Shown piece after piece: positions 35,301 through 48,362 of a stretch of DNA of 64,000 bases. Under the pieces are notes generated by a model, which did no database searches, was not told where the DNA came from, and saw only the letters and a program-made list of their open reading frames with translations. Origin of the DNA: Echinostoma caproni (lineage: Eukaryota; Platyhelminthes; Trematoda; Plagiorchiida; Echinostomatidae); NCBI GenBank assembly GCA_900618425.1, contig UZAN01039378.1, positions 78,238-142,237 of the forward strand. The letters run 5' to 3'. The position numbers were made by a program, and so were the translations under genes. Within the stretch, counting starts at the first letter, position 1; each line of letters opens with the position of its first letter.

Positions 35301-38300
35301 TTATGGATATTCAATAAAATGCTGAAGCAGAAAATAAAGCAAGGGTCAAATGCCGGAAAGGGACACAAATTCATCTATGAGATAGCATATACCATGCAAA
35401 GACAACGACCCTTACGAGATCGAACGCGATCTACAAGCTGGTATTACGTCAACAAAGCACTATCTACCAAACTAGCTATGGAGTATTAATCCCTAGACTG
35501 TATTCATTTATAATTGATGAAGAGTGCTGGTAAGCCATACCTCAACCCACGGCCGCGGTTAACTCTTTGTGTGTCAAGGTTAGGGTTGAACCTTTCTAAG
35601 CAGACCTGAATGACGTTACGGACATCTCTTTTGTCGCACTCCCATCGAATGCCACGATGAAAGCATATTTATCCTGGCGGAGTGCAAAACGTAAACAAAT
35701 TGACGTGCGCAACTGAAGACGACCTCTTAGCTTTCCAAAATCTGCTTTTTATGAGCATTTTGGGTCTCCTTCTGGTGTAAGGCTTTCAGTATTTTGTTTT
35801 TAACCATCTACAATAACTGAGATTTAATAACATTTTATGGTGTCCTAAAGATTGTTGCAACTGCAAAATCTGTTCACTTACCATTGAATCCTTGTTTGGC
35901 GTAAGCAAAACATCAACGGGTTATGATCAATACAGACCTTCCGTTGACATATTATCGAAAATCGGTTCTCGTAGCCCGGGTGAACCGAATTCCATTTCGC
36001 CTGTTCACCGAGCCTGCAAATTTGTTTGCAAATGTTTCATCTTCAGCCGAGGTGATATGCTTGTGAATTGGCAGTGTTCTGCTTGTATCCGTTCATTTAT
36101 GGATGTGTTCTTCTCCACCGACTAATATTGTCCCTTGATCTCACTCTGTTCAACTCAGTTTGCCGTTAACCTGGTGCTCCAGGGTGAGGGTGGGAGGGAT
36201 TTGTCCTTTCGTCCTGATTGTGGTTTCGTTCCGTTCTCTAATTTATTGAGTAAAACGCTGAAACGATGCGAACTGTTTTGTCGCGTCCTGGGACCATGGG
36301 CATGTCAATGCAAGGTTCACGATGAAATAGCTTATCAGGCATTCACAACCTAGTTAGTTGTATGCAAATTCTATACAATCTGGAAATCACAGCCAGTAGG
36401 TTTTCGTAGACAAATACGTACGGCTAGACCATAAAAATATTCTTCTCATATTCTTGGTATTGTGACTTGCGACAGAACCAAATATATCAAGTAAAGTTCA
36501 CGGGGAGAGAATGAGATGAATATTCTTTATTGTCCTTCACACACCTTGGCGAAACATAAAACAGTTGAAATTTCGCTCGACGTACTTTCATGCGATCGTT
36601 GCACGGTTGTAAAATATTTGGTGAAAGTCAGATGATGTCCTGATTTTCATTCTCTCTATTTCATAACAAACGGTGTCGAGTAATGTTAAGATATGATTGT
36701 TTATTTGCTTAGACAGTTGATCAATTTTTACTACTGTTAAAGCCTGATCAACAGCTATAACCGATTTTACAAGAATAATTCAATTAGAGTAAATTTAAAA
36801 CAAAAAGTTAGTAACATATAGACAACCATGGCTTTCAGAACCAACCTCCAATGCCCTGAGAGCATCAAATGACTGTCAAATGAAATTGCTAACCGTTAAC
36901 CGACGGAGTTGGGCGAAACGCTTCGCTCGTCTCACGGATTTTATGATTCTTAAAGCTCCCATCAAGCGACAGGTAGGTCCCCTCTTGCATTTGTCACAAA
37001 TTTCCCAGGGTAAAACTGTCAGGTTGCGAGGAGACCACCGAGTGAGCACTAAACCGGATGGTTTTTCAGAGTCCAAAGCGTGTGAAGAATCAGTGAGCTC
37101 GTCTGTTTTATAGAATAATGCTTCCAGAACACAAAGGAAATATTTAAAGGGTGTTCAGTGAGAATATTTGCCCTCAACCAGGATAGGTTAATGACGAGTA
37201 GCAGTTTGTGAACCTGTTCATGGATTGCTTCGCGTATACCTCCAAAGAGTTATTAAAGGCAGATTTATTATTTTGGTAGACGTTGAGAAGGAGCATCCAT
37301 TTCAACACTGTTTCATTGGAGATTCCTGCAGTATTTGGTGATTGTTCTCCAAGAAACTATCTTTGAATTCAGTCATTTGTATTTTGTTATCACGAGCAAA
37401 AGAAGACACACATGTCACGAGATGTGTGACCTCCTAAATCACTGAAGTAAAAGAAATAGGCACATTGGGTTGGTAAATCACGGTGGACGTTCATGTCAAA
37501 ATGTACATGGGCTACTAAAATTGAAAACCAGAGGGCACTTCCTCGGCAATTGAACTGTTTACGTGACGGATGTTTCGGCGCATAGAACTGGACGATGCAA
37601 TCTGATTACCAACGCATCGCCAACTGCCAACAATTTACATTTCGGTTAAGCAGTGTGGGTTTAAAAGAGAAAATGGCATCATTTATGTTTAGTTGTCATG
37701 ACGTGTTTTGCAATGGTTGCCCCCGAGTTCCGTGTGATCGCTTTGTTATCGAGTTTGGGTTGCGTCGACAACTTCAGAAACCACTTTGGAATGTGTTCGA
37801 CCATCCTTTGTGATAATCGATGGTTGGTTCCGCTTATTAATCTCACCGCTAAGGTAGGTGGACTGGTACAGTGTGTGAGACATACCTTACTGCATACTGA
37901 AACACCTCTTCTTATTTATTTCTCTTACAAATGTTTGCAATTGTCTTGCAATTTAGATGACTGAAGTAATACTATTGTCACTTATGGGAATTTTACCCAT
38001 GTGCTCTCATGTCTAGAATCGACCCACCTGAACCTCATCTTTAGCTTCAATGCCATTTTGAACCGTGTGCATTTACCAGTCAATCTTAATGCAAGTTGTT
38101 CCACTAACGTGTTTCTTTCGTACACTCATGACCCTAGGCATTCCTATTTATTTCATCCGAGTAACCACTGTGCCGGATTCCAGTAATATCATCCGGTGAG
38201 TACCTCCATTGATTTTTTCCGAAAAGTTTGTTCTAAACCCTCCTAGGAACTTTGAGGCTATGGCTATTTTTGCGCTGGCACTCAATGCGATAAGTTAAGC

Positions 38301-38937
38301 CGCGTTGCCAGGCTTCTTGATAGTGAGTTATGTGCAGAAACGTTTTAAGGTTAGTGCAAATTTAACCATCACTGATTCAACAGACGTGGCTCGGGTTAGA
38401 CATGCATAAAGTTGTGAACTAGACATTTCACTCAAATCCACACCGGTTAATCCATACAGCTAGCTTGAGTTATACTGTGACTGCGCCAGTAGGTATGAAT
38501 GATGTAGTAGTTGGTCTTTCTGTCAAACGAGGTGCATTTAAGAGGTCATTTCAATTTTCATTCCTGTATTTTGGAACTGATGTTAGCTCTAAGTGCCATT
38601 TAACCAGCACGAATATCACACCCTCATGGTTTGTTTGTCACAGCCTAGATTGAGACGTGTGAAAATAAAATAAAAAGCTTTCAAGCTATCGGCAGGTTAT
38701 TTGGCCTACACCCTCATCCAGTCAATGACGAACCCAAATAGACTACACTGCTATACAGCAGAAATTGTCGGGAATTTTTATCAAGATCACTTAAGGTACT
38801 AGAGAACTCCGTTTTACGTTGACTATACATGATGTTGGTGCTTTAATATGTTAATGTGCTTTGAGGGAGTTTCCAAAAGACCGGTGAAAAATCTTTTTAA
38901 CAAAAATATCCACGCAGAGTTGTGTAATCATACGTCA
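32386..38937. other. Long gene-poor stretch
   Basis: No gene recognised. AT-rich simple sequence occurs at 33670-33712, 33795-33815 and 34984-34996. The open frame 33055-33261 (-) and overlapping plus-strand frames at 35892-36353 and 37595-37964 have no family I recognise. The last ends near a donor-like AAG|GTAGGTGG (about 37855). The sequence 37400-37450 resembles the arms of the inverted repeat at 56.9 kb. Confidence 0.4.
33670..33815. repeat. AT-rich simple sequence
   Basis: TATATATAAGTATATATTTA-type runs at 33670-33712 and 33795-33815, separated by unique sequence. Confidence 0.7.
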
Positions 38938-39339
38938 AGTGAAAGTCAAAGTTTTATTATGGGCATAAGTTACAAGCAGATGCTTTTCTTTTCCCATAGG
39001 GTGTTAACAGGAATTGAACTGTAACAAAGATGAACAAAATTCTATATGCTGCATTCGGTTGTGTTTTATGTTCTCATGAATGTTGGAATGTAATGTGTTA
39101 ATGGTTCGTCAAATTTTACCTTGAAAGAATCAATCGTCTCGGCACATATAACATGAGAGGGAATTCCAGGTAGTTCACACTCTGAGGGCGAACGCATGAC
39201 AAAGACAGTCTAGGCGAGATTTTTGAAGTACTTACTTGAACGGATGTCCCAGTAGATGAACTTTGGATGACAACGTCAAAAGTCAGCGACATGGGTGGTT
39301 TGAATTGTGTAATATTTGGTACACTAAAATCAAGTCTCT

Positions 39340-40377
39340 TCAAAATCGACGATATTGAGCAGAGTATGGACCCAATGACTGCAGACTTCCCATGTGTGAA
39401 TCATAATAGAGTCCTTTGACCATCTTCGTGGCAAACCTTTGTGGACGCTGCGAAATCTTATGATCAAGTTGTAACCACGGATTCCAAGTTTGCATGGCAT
39501 ACTCAATATGCGGCCGGATGTATGCTGACAGCAGATGTGAGAATAAAGATGGTTGAGAACGACCGAAAAAACGTTTAGGTAGACCGACATGTTGGAATGC
39601 TGTTGATGACGCCCTAGCACAGTTAACAGAACAGCTCAGGTCTTCATGGACTATAACACCCAAGTCCTTCTCTGTTGATGCATGTGGCAGGAGTTGGTTT
39701 TCGAAGAAATAAGGAAACCGCCCATGGTGGTGTAGCGAAATCACCTTGCATTTTGAGACGTTAAATTAAATGTCGTTCGCAACGGACCATTTGTGAGCGG
39801 CATTCAGTGTTTCAACATTTTTACGTCATCTGCAAACAATAATGCCTTTGGTCCTAGGACATTCAGTAGGTCGTTTATGAACAAGAGAAAAAGTTGCAAA
39901 TCCCTGGGGGACTCCGCGAGAAACGGCGGACAGCGAATTAGAGACGCGAACCGACATGGTCCGTTGTTGTAGTAACGCAGCAGTCAAATTAAGCGCGAGG
40001 TCTCTGATACCAAAATTGTACAGTTTACGGAGCAGCTTTTCGCGGTTCACCCCATCCAATGCTTTGGAGAGGTCCAGGTAAACCACATCAACTGCATCGC
40101 CTTTGTCTATTGCCCTTGCCCATTCATCGCGATCCAGTAGCAGATTGGTAGCACATAAGCTCTTTTGACGGAATCTATGCTGTCTTGGATAAAGGAGGTC
40201 GTATTTCTCTAAGTATCCCATCAAGAAATTCGCTACGATAGATTCCGTGACCTTGGATAGAACGGGTAGGCTTGTCACCGGGCGGCAGTTGGCTGGATCA
40301 CTACGAAAACCGCCTTTGTAAATTGGAGAAATTATGCCTTGTTTCCATGACTGGGGCAGCACGGTTGAGTCAAACAT
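39340..40377 (-). pseudogene. LINE reverse transcriptase domain, family A
   Basis: The 183-codon frame 40377-39826 contains LPQSWKQGIISPIYKGG, NCRPVTSLPVLSKVTE, VVYLDLSKALDGVN (motif A, Asp kept) and SRGVPQG (motif B). A frameshift follows. In the next frame LFLFINDLLNVLGPK and LLFADDVKML give an FADD catalytic box near 39.83 kb. The frame 39744-39340 (134 codons) continues with ASTEKDLGVIVHEDLSCSVN, SLFSHLLSAYIRPHIEYA and QRPQRFATKMVKGLYY, the thumb and post-thumb region of CR1-like proteins. The enzyme would copy its own RNA at the target site. At least two frameshifts and one stop after the FADD box prevent expression as one protein. Confidence 0.8.
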
Positions 40378-41093
40378 CTTTTAGAACAGAAAAGATAGCT
40401 AACGCCATAAGTGGTTGGGATGTAAATTGGCTGCACCTGGGGCCGAATACTTACGTAGACCCAGAAGCTTTGATTTCACTTTGTTGGCATCAAACGTGAA
40501 GGTAACCAGAAAGAGTATCCGACGAGGCAGCCGCAGTCTCGCGTTGTTGGATGTGTCGAAGACTTAAGCATATGGGTTTGTCAGTATTTCAGCTACTTCC
40601 TGAGTGTTACTGGTGACCTTCCCAAGACAGCTGAGTTCGGATATCCCATATATCACTTTCCTCAACATATTGACATGTTTGTATTTTAGTGACGGGTTGG
40701 AAATGAACTTCCGTGAGAGCGCTTCTTGGTACCCCAGCTTATTCTCCCGCACCAACTGGGTACAATGGTTGCGCAATTGTCATTATTTATTCCAGGTACT
40801 ATCAGTTGGAAATTGATTGTATTCTCGCTAAGATCGATTTCGCAGAGATATCCACTTCTTTGGGTGGCTGCAAATCGGCGAGTTTTGGACCCCTGATTTT
40901 CTGACAACCTCAGGAACTCAGGCGATCAGGTTTGCAAGTCTGTCTGTTTATGCTTACCAGGTGACCACTGGGTCACTCACGTCCCCAGGAAAGATCCACT
41001 GAGTGCAGTGTGAGCCACATACTGCAATCTAGCATAGTCCGTGGCTAGATGTGTATTGTTTTGCGGAGTTCTTTCTATCGAAGCGTAGCAAAC

Positions 41094-41745
41094 CTATTTG
41101 AACAGCAATACTGCATGGTCACTGCGTCCTAAGGGGGACAAGACATCGATGGATTCGACCATAAGCACTTTGTTGATTAATAACAGATCCAGAATTGACG
41201 ACGTCTCCAAGTTTCCAAACCTTGTGGGCTCCCTCAAGTGGTTGTACAGCGGATGCGCGTCGATTGACTGTTTAAACTGACTTTGGAACGATGGATGGGA
41301 GGTCAGCGTTTGATTGAGATGCGGACAGTTGAAATCACCCACTATTAGAATATGACTAAATTTGGCGGATAGAACTTGTGACCTAACTCGCAAAAGTGTA
41401 TCTTTGCGGACTCCGTGGATGAGGGAGAACGATAGACCACTCCAACAAGACAATCGTCGTGCTTCAAAGGTTTCAATTTACACTAAATTGTGTCAGAGGC
41501 TGAAAAAGGAGGATCGACTGCATCGCACTAGAGATCGCTTCGATAGTAAAGTGCAGGAACACCACCGCGTGTTGGACGATCGTGTCTGAGAAGAGACATA
41601 CCCGGTGGGCCCAACTCAGAGTCGAGAATGTCATCCGTCAACCAAATTTCTGTGATGACAATGATATCCTACTGGCTGGATCGGATGAACAAAAATGACC
41701 CGCTTTCACCATCATTTTCAGCCTCCAATGAATTACACCAATACT
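41094..41745 (-). pseudogene. LINE AP-endonuclease domain, family A
   Basis: The frame 41453-41094 holds ILIVGDFNCPH, FGNLETSSILDLLLINK and LSPLGRSDHAVLLFK. These are the GDFN, LD and SDHxxL motifs of apurinic-like endonucleases that nick target DNA for LINE insertion. Upstream, in a different frame, DIIVITEIWLTDDILDSE carries the early glutamate motif (TExWL) and CLVGVVYRSPSS carries the YRSP motif. All main motifs are present, but two frame changes and a stop separate them. Confidence 0.8.
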
Positions 41746-43699
41746 GCTTCCTAGGCCCCTTTATTTTCAAACTCTATCAAACAGAATATTCCCCGGAACG
41801 CTAGGTCTGATCTATTAATCAGTGGATCTGTAATTTTTGCCAAATACATGATGAAGAATTCGCGCTGCTTGATACAAACACACCTGCGGTCCAGTACATA
41901 GTGCGGTTTTCACAAGTTAAATAAAACTGTCCAGGAGCATTTGGTTGCAGTTATTTTCACTAGAGCCGCTGACCGTGATTGATAGAAGAATTCAGCATGG
42001 GTACTCAAAGTCAAAATGGGTTTCGCTGACCAGAAAACCTTTTACTTACGGGTGTGCATGTTTTGCTTTACGGTTTTCAGAACTAGTCTTTCCGCCATGA
42101 AGACTCTAACTGACATTCCGTTGTTTGTGAATCACTGCTCGTGTCTGGACCATCGAGTACAGTAGGGTGCCAGGTGGTAGAAACGAATAGTCGTTCTCCG
42201 AAGGAAAATCGCAATAAATCGCCTCTGACGGTATAGGCTATCCGTATCAATGCCCATCATTTATCTCTTACTGCTTTTTTGGCACTGCTTCGAAACAATG
42301 AAAATAACAGAATCACTGCAAAAGATGGATTCAACAAGTAAGAGTACGATGAAGTACAAATAAATATTCTTGTTCTTTCCGATGTTTTTGTCTCCATGTT
42401 TCCTCTTTTCACCATTTGTCTCCCTTTACCATTTTCGAAGTTGCGATATATAAAGCCTTGCCCGATTACGAAACATAAGCTTTTATCCTTGAAAAGAGTG
42501 CACAGGGTTGTTTGAATCACTGTAAGGGAATGTTTTCGTCGTGTTGGAAACCCAAGCTTTTATGGATGTACAGTTGATTTTGTTCTCAGAAGTTGATTAT
42601 TTCACTTTCGGGTCATAAATAAATAAAGTGCAACAGAGGTATGTGTTGATTTCTATTCTACAATTTTTACCTAGGATTTTAAACATTACATAAATTTCAT
42701 GTATTCCTGGTATTCCGATTTCGAGAAAAATTATTGAACGTGGCACCCATTGCATTTTATTACCCATTAGCCTATACTGTTCTGGGCCCCCTATGGTATG
42801 AAATTCGATTCTGATCATATGTTCTAATAAACTGAAACCAAAATCTGATCACTAGCGGGAATGTGCTATCTTTCTTGAAAGACAGCGGTTGATTCAAACT
42901 TTAGGTAAACGGATGCGTTCACAGCCAATGACACGCAAACTTCAACCGGATTCTTTGATGAGCCCATCATTATTTAAGGCCTAAAATCAATTAGGTGAGG
43001 AAATTTTGCATATCAAGAAGGTTAAAAGTATCCCTGGCGATCTGTTTGCTCTACATGTCTAAAAACCCATTTTTTTCCAGTAATGCAAAAGGGCTTCATA
43101 GATAAATATTTGCCTCGAAAAATACTATTGAGAAACTCAATACACTTTGCGATCTTTAACTGAATGCATTTTATAAATTATGATAATAAATGTAATGTAG
43201 GATAATTGAAATGAACCTAACACTTGGCGGTCAGTATTCCATTTTATGGGCTTTTATTACTTTATTATTTTATGTTCTTTTAATTCGACTGATTCATCTT
43301 TGATATCATCCGATCTGATAATATCACCTTCTTTTTTATCATAGCCACAGGCCCTCACCAACTGGAAGTCGAAAAAATAAACAACCCATTAAACAACGTA
43401 ATGTATTAAATTAATGTAAATGCGGAAGGTGGAAATTCAACTGGTTTTCCAGATTGTGAGACAAGAAAACGCTCCACTTCGCTGTATATGCTTAATAAGA
43501 GAAAAGGCAGACGTCTATTTACGGCGTTCTATTTACCACGTGAACCATGGGATCAATTCGACAATAACGATATTGTTAGTTGTTGTTGTTGGTGGTGATC
43601 TAATCGTCCCGCAGTAGCTTATGGAAACGTTAATAACCATGGTGGATTTTGTCGGTATAAAGCGACATCTACAGCTAGGATGAGACGAGTTGGTTACTC
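41746..43699. other. No recognised gene
   Basis: AT-rich sequence with short open frames (42257-42520 (-), 42597-42818 (-), 43420-43617 (+)) lacking motifs. A GTT-rich run lies at about 43573-43595. Confidence 0.45.
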
Positions 43700-44409
43700 C
43701 GAAACGTTATCCAGTAGGTTCACTTTCTCGGTTTACAGCTTCTGGCTCCTTTGAAAGGATAAGCCGGCTTTGGGAATAACTGTGTTCCACGTCACCCGGC
43801 GAGTAGCAGCAACGTAATTGCAGATTTTGATCCAGTTGGCTTTCAACTGACCGATAAGGTACACCATCTAAAGACTAATTACATCTACGTCTTGAAATAC
43901 AGCCCAGTCAGGTTTTCCTTGAACGCTCTTGTTTGTCCCTTCATCCTGGTGCAGGATACGACAATAAGTCTATGTTTGTCAAGGTGTGAAACATGTCCAT
44001 GGGTCGCTTTAGAGGACAACTGAGGAGCTGATTGAAGTGTTTTCTCCATCTAATTATCCTACCATCAACATTGAAAATGAGTGTGCTGAGAGAAACACAC
44101 ATGGGAAGTGGTCTATCGTGTAATGGACACCGACCGTATGAGATGGGAAAAGTTTATGAGCGACGCCCTGGCAACTGTTTTCATCTTGGTGGCTATTTCA
44201 CTCCAGTAGTTGCAGCGATAAACCCTTGCGGAGGAGGTTGCTTCGCGCCTGAGTAGCAGGTAATCAGGACAACCGGGGCGAAGGGCGTCTCCGACCAAGG
44301 TTGAAAACCAAAGAGGTTTCTTGGGTATCCTGTTTGATAGTGCCTGTTTGAGATAACTAATTTGCCCAAAGGGGCTCTTTGTATCTCTGCTTTTAAATGA
44401 ATTCACCAC
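43700..44409 (-). mobile_element. RTE-like LINE remnant (endonuclease-to-RT linker)
   Basis: The minus-strand frame 44409-44113 contains YLLLRREATSSARVYRCNYW followed by SEIATKMKTVARAS and FSHLIRSV. This resembles the linker of RTE-clade LINEs, in which a K/R-x-W...EME..A...L(Y/F)xLIRS pattern precedes the reverse transcriptase. Just downstream, in another frame, DGRIIRWRKHFNQLLS (44020-44071 on the plus strand) matches the RW.EHF..LLN motif that follows in RTE proteins. No catalytic motifs of either domain are intact and stops are frequent. The assignment rests on motif order and wording only. Confidence 0.5.
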
Positions 44410-47400
44410 AGGTTGACCGAATATGCCATCTCAGTCGTTGGGTAGAGGTTTCAGCTGTTAAATACATTTCGATCTTTATCTGTGCTTGCCACTTTTCACT
44501 GCAGTCTATCCGACCAACGTTGACGTGCTGCGATTTGTCCAACGAAGCACTTACCAGCATGCGGTTTGATTCATTCCTTTTGCCGGCTCCAGCCTCAGGA
44601 TACGACCTCTAATGTTCAATTGACGAAATACAGCTCGACCGATGTTGTGTGCCGTTCCACCTTTATTGACTTATCATGTAAGAAGATGGTTTTCCAGGTG
44701 CGGGATTTGAGTGCAGGCCATATACAACCGATTAAAATAACATTTGGTGGGTTTGTTGCAAGTTTTACAATGATGGACCATTCTGAATATCACAAGGATG
44801 GACTTATGGTCAATTTGCATGCACTTGTACAAGATTTCCGGTAATCGTCTACCATATTCACATTCTTGTTTGATTTTGGCCCAGCGCTTTTCGAAGCCTA
44901 TTTTAAAACTAGTTTCGCGCAGCAGAATGCAAACTGGTGAGGTTGAAGTTTACATGACACTACGACTTTCCCTGACAATATCAGGAAGCAAGAGAACAGA
45001 GTGGGCTTCGCAATTCAAAACCGTCACCACTTCCTCTTTTCCTGAAATTTCTAGACCCCTTCGATAAACTTATTATAGCCGTATGCACCATGGATTTATG
45101 TGCCAGCTAACGTGATTTCTTATAAGCAAGCCATATCCACCTGGTAGTGCAGTGATCGCATAGGCACTACCTGGTTGCCGATGTCTTAAAGTGGTCTTAC
45201 TTTCCAGCACCTTACGTAGAGAGGCTTTAGGATGTGCACAGGTCTCAATTGCTTTCTAGTCACTCAAACTTCTAGAGAGACAGTTTGCATCGATTCTAGA
45301 GAACGCCCTAGATAAGAGATTGGTAACAGAAGGCGCAGGTAGAATGACAATGAAGCCGCATGACAGTTTGTTACGAGAGACATTCACATCACCATTCGCA
45401 AACGATACACCTCTAGCATGTAAACAGAAAAGAGTGAACTGCGAGGTAGCGAGTGTTGGTACATGGATGCCAGTGGCTCCATACATCTCCGCTTGTTGAA
45501 CAGGCTTTTTCACTGACGTTGCATCAAGTAGTGTATTTTATCCCCTCTTTGAAATCTAACTGTATTTGAATGCGGTATTCCGTTTTCCGAGGCTTTTAGA
45601 CCTCTGTCACCTCAAATGGTTTAGCCCACCTGTTAAGTGGCGTGCTGAGGTGGAGCCGCTGATGCACTCCTCAGCTCTGTGGAGCCATAGGTTAGAGGCT
45701 GGTAGATGATTTGAGATTCTTTTCTGTCACCAACCAGTAAGGAAGTCAAAATCAAGATTTTGTTCTCATTTAACTGGAAAATTATTCAATATTTTTGTAT
45801 TATCCCGATGAATTTATACTCAACCTATTTGTCACAAGTACCTACCTGGGAGAGAAACGTAGTATATGGTTCTATATTGAAAAACGACGATCTGTGTTAA
45901 ACTTCGTCATTATGATTTTTGACGTGTACTGTGTTTACCGATAAATGCACCGCACACGATAAATTAATTTTTTAATTTTTTCATCCAAAAGCATCTGCAA
46001 ACGTTCATTATTTATCAAAATTCCAAGTTCATGCGTTCAATCTCCTCAAACACTATCGACTGGTAGTACTTGTAATCGACCGTCAAAGTGGACCATTAAT
46101 GAGACGCACCAAAAAAGACCACTGAATAGCCGGCTCCTTTACTGAAAGAAATACCTAGGATTATACACTATGTACAAACAAATGCCTCCAGCGAAACAGA
46201 TAATCACCAATCGCTTTCCGAGCTTCTCCTTGTGACTTAACCGCTTGAACCAGGTGGTTTCTGATTTATTGAGCCTCCAGGCCTGCAACCCGTCCTCAGG
46301 CTGCAACTCGTCACCCTTTGGATGGCGTTATCTCTGAGTATTGGAACGGCACACTTGCGTACAGTCGTTTGTTGTCAACTAACGCTCCTGGCAGGTTAAT
46401 TCAGGATCATTTCTATTTTTTCCCTCAGACGAAATAATAACCCTGTGGATTAAAGTAATAGAATAGGCCAAAATCATGGAATAAAATGATATCGTGCTGA
46501 TTTTGGCACGTGAACGTTTGTGGATTAATTTGCTCAACTGTATCTTGATCATGTGATGTCGGACGTAGACATTAGCAACGCACAGATACAAGATCGGATT
46601 AAATCAGCAGTACGGTTTGTGTGAATTTTGTTGCTGTTTGCCTTGTTGTGAAGAGTCGCAGTACAGCGTGAAATCTGATCATTAATTTCTGGGTTTGAGG
46701 GCAAAATAAAATGCATTGGTCAACACAAGGAGAAACTTCTAAGGCAATCCTGCAATATCACTTTGATCGAGGAATGACCCCATGATGGATATCTGTGCAA
46801 GAATATTAAATGGGGATAAATCTTTCAATGAGTAGAATTTTGTCATCTATTTGATTCAGGGTAAGGCATTTTTAAATCAGAATGCCCAAACAATACTTCT
46901 TGAGTGTTTACATATAACGCTTGGATTGGACACTCAAGTTGTGTTCGTGCTTGCATTCCAGGCCAAGTTTCTTCCCAGTGAAAATTTCATAAACGCCGGC
47001 ACTCTCGGGAAATAAGAAGTCTGGAGTGATTACGAATAAGCAAATCCTTTGAATCCAAGAGATGTCTAAAACGAATTTTTCAGCTACGTTCACTGGATAG
47101 CTTCCAGGTTTAAAAAGATCAGATTATGTAGAAAAATGATGTGATTTCTAAAACCTCACACCGGTGTGAACCAATACACATAGAGAGTTATACATGTTTA
47201 CGCAAGAATTGTCGTGGAATGTTTCAACTGCTTATTTAGACCTAACCAGAGAAATGTGCACTCGTTTATGGATTGTGATAGAGCCACAAAACCCCAAAAC
47301 TGCTGCCATTTGTTTCTTTTCCAAACTGTGAACAGCATTGGGTCCTTTTAAACAGAACAGGTATGCACTACGTTGCTGTAATTGACTGAGTGCATCCAGT

Positions 47401-48159
47401 CCATTCGCTGGAGATGTACGGGCCAATAAATATTTTGCTGTTAATAAAAAGACGACAAATGAACAAATTGAACCCAGTGATTCTGGTCAGTTCCGGGTGT
47501 GAACAGTTCAACTTACGTCGTCCACTGCGAGGAACACCGATTTTATATTCTGATTGGTCCGGCTTATATATAGTATTTGGTTTATCGGTTAAACGGGGTT
47601 CGCATGTAAAAATAAACTCTGTAGTTTGTTCGCTCACAATGTGGTGTTTAAGCAGTTTACCAGTTAGTTTCAAGTTGCTCACTAAAGTGAATATTTATCG
47701 ATATATTTATTGCACCTGGCTTTTGGCTTTAGTTCAGGTTTATTTCTCTATATTTCTTTTATAAATATTCTCCTGGAATATCCTTGGCCTGTCGTACCTC
47801 TGCTTGATTGAATATTGTTACAAACTGCACAGTTTTCAACCTGAACGCTGAAAAGACTGGTTCCTCATTGTTGGAGTATTAGACAATTTTATATTTTTAG
47901 GTGACATTCTCTGTCTACACTTGTAATTTGGAATGCCGCATTAAGTCTCTGTTTTTGATACGGAAAAATATCACTTCCGTAGCGTTTTACTTTGGAGTTC
48001 CTTCGAGCTACTTCAGAATCTGATGCAATACGAACAAAAAATGCTCTACTTCATTGTTTTGCTTAGATAATAAAGGATGTTTCTGTCATCCACTTTGAAA
48101 AGTATCAAACGGCTTTTACAGAGTTGAATTAAAGTGTGGTTACTAATCACTCTTTTCTC
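44410..48159. other. No recognised gene
   Basis: Plus-strand frames 44566-44844 and 44798-45067 overlap out of phase and may overlie older RTE sequence. The minus-strand frame 45256-45513 (85 codons) and plus-strand frame 47390-47764 (124 codons) are unassigned. A short tandem duplication is listed separately. Confidence 0.4.
46278..46312. repeat. Short tandem duplication
   Basis: CAGGCCTGCAACCCGTCCT is followed directly by CAGGCTGCAACTCGTC: two near-copies of a 17-19 base unit. Confidence 0.7.
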
Positions 48160-48362
48160 GAACTTGAGCTTGCTAGGGCGGTGGCCAAGTGGTTGGGTTA
48201 CCAACTAGTGACCTGGGTGTCCCGGGTTCAAACCGCTCCACCGCCGCCCGTCTCCCCTGTATCTGTATTTTCCCCAGGCAGCCTTTGTATGGCCTCAGCC
48301 CCCTTTCCTGAAAGTTGACTGTGCATTTATATATTCGATAAACAGAAAAAAGAAATAAAAAG
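48160..48362 (+). mobile_element. tRNA-derived SINE, type 1, well preserved
   Basis: The head, 48177-48245, still resembles a tRNA. Complementary ends GGCGGTG (48177-48183) and CACCGCC (48239-48245) form a seven-pair acceptor stem. An A box TGGCCAAGTGG lies at 48182-48192 and a B box GGTTCAAACC at 48225-48234 in a T-arm-like context. A body with CCCCAGGCAGCCTTTG and TTTCCTGAAAGTTGACTGTG follows, then an A-rich tail with AGAAAAAAGAAATAAAAA. The A and B boxes would recruit RNA polymerase III. The body recurs at 52.7 kb. It is short for a functional tRNA and has a body and tail, so it is a SINE, not a tRNA gene. Confidence 0.75.

Larger units (their letters stand above)
38938..41745 (-). mobile_element. 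LINE family A, endonuclease through 3' end (CR1-like)
   Basis: This is the most complete LINE in the window, about 2.8 kb. From the minus-strand 5' side it has an AP-type endonuclease (41745-41094), a linker (about 40907-40564), a reverse transcriptase (40377 to about 39340) and a 3' untranslated region ending in AAAACTTTGACTTTC (38941-38955). The tail matches the copies at 32.4 and 50.1 kb. The 5' edge falls near the start of the endonuclease and no first open frame was found, so the copy is probably 5'-truncated. Stops and frameshifts are scattered through it. No target duplication could be confirmed. Confidence 0.8.

Noticed and set aside
39330..39620. 96-codon frame in the LINE region
   Set aside because: It is a shadow of the reverse transcriptase frame 39744-39340 on the same strand.
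48177..48245. Functional tRNA gene
   Set aside because: It is followed by a conserved SINE body and A-rich tail, a second copy occurs at 52.7 kb, and the T-stem is imperfect.
48136..48318. 60-codon open frame
   Set aside because: It covers the tRNA-like head and body of a SINE.
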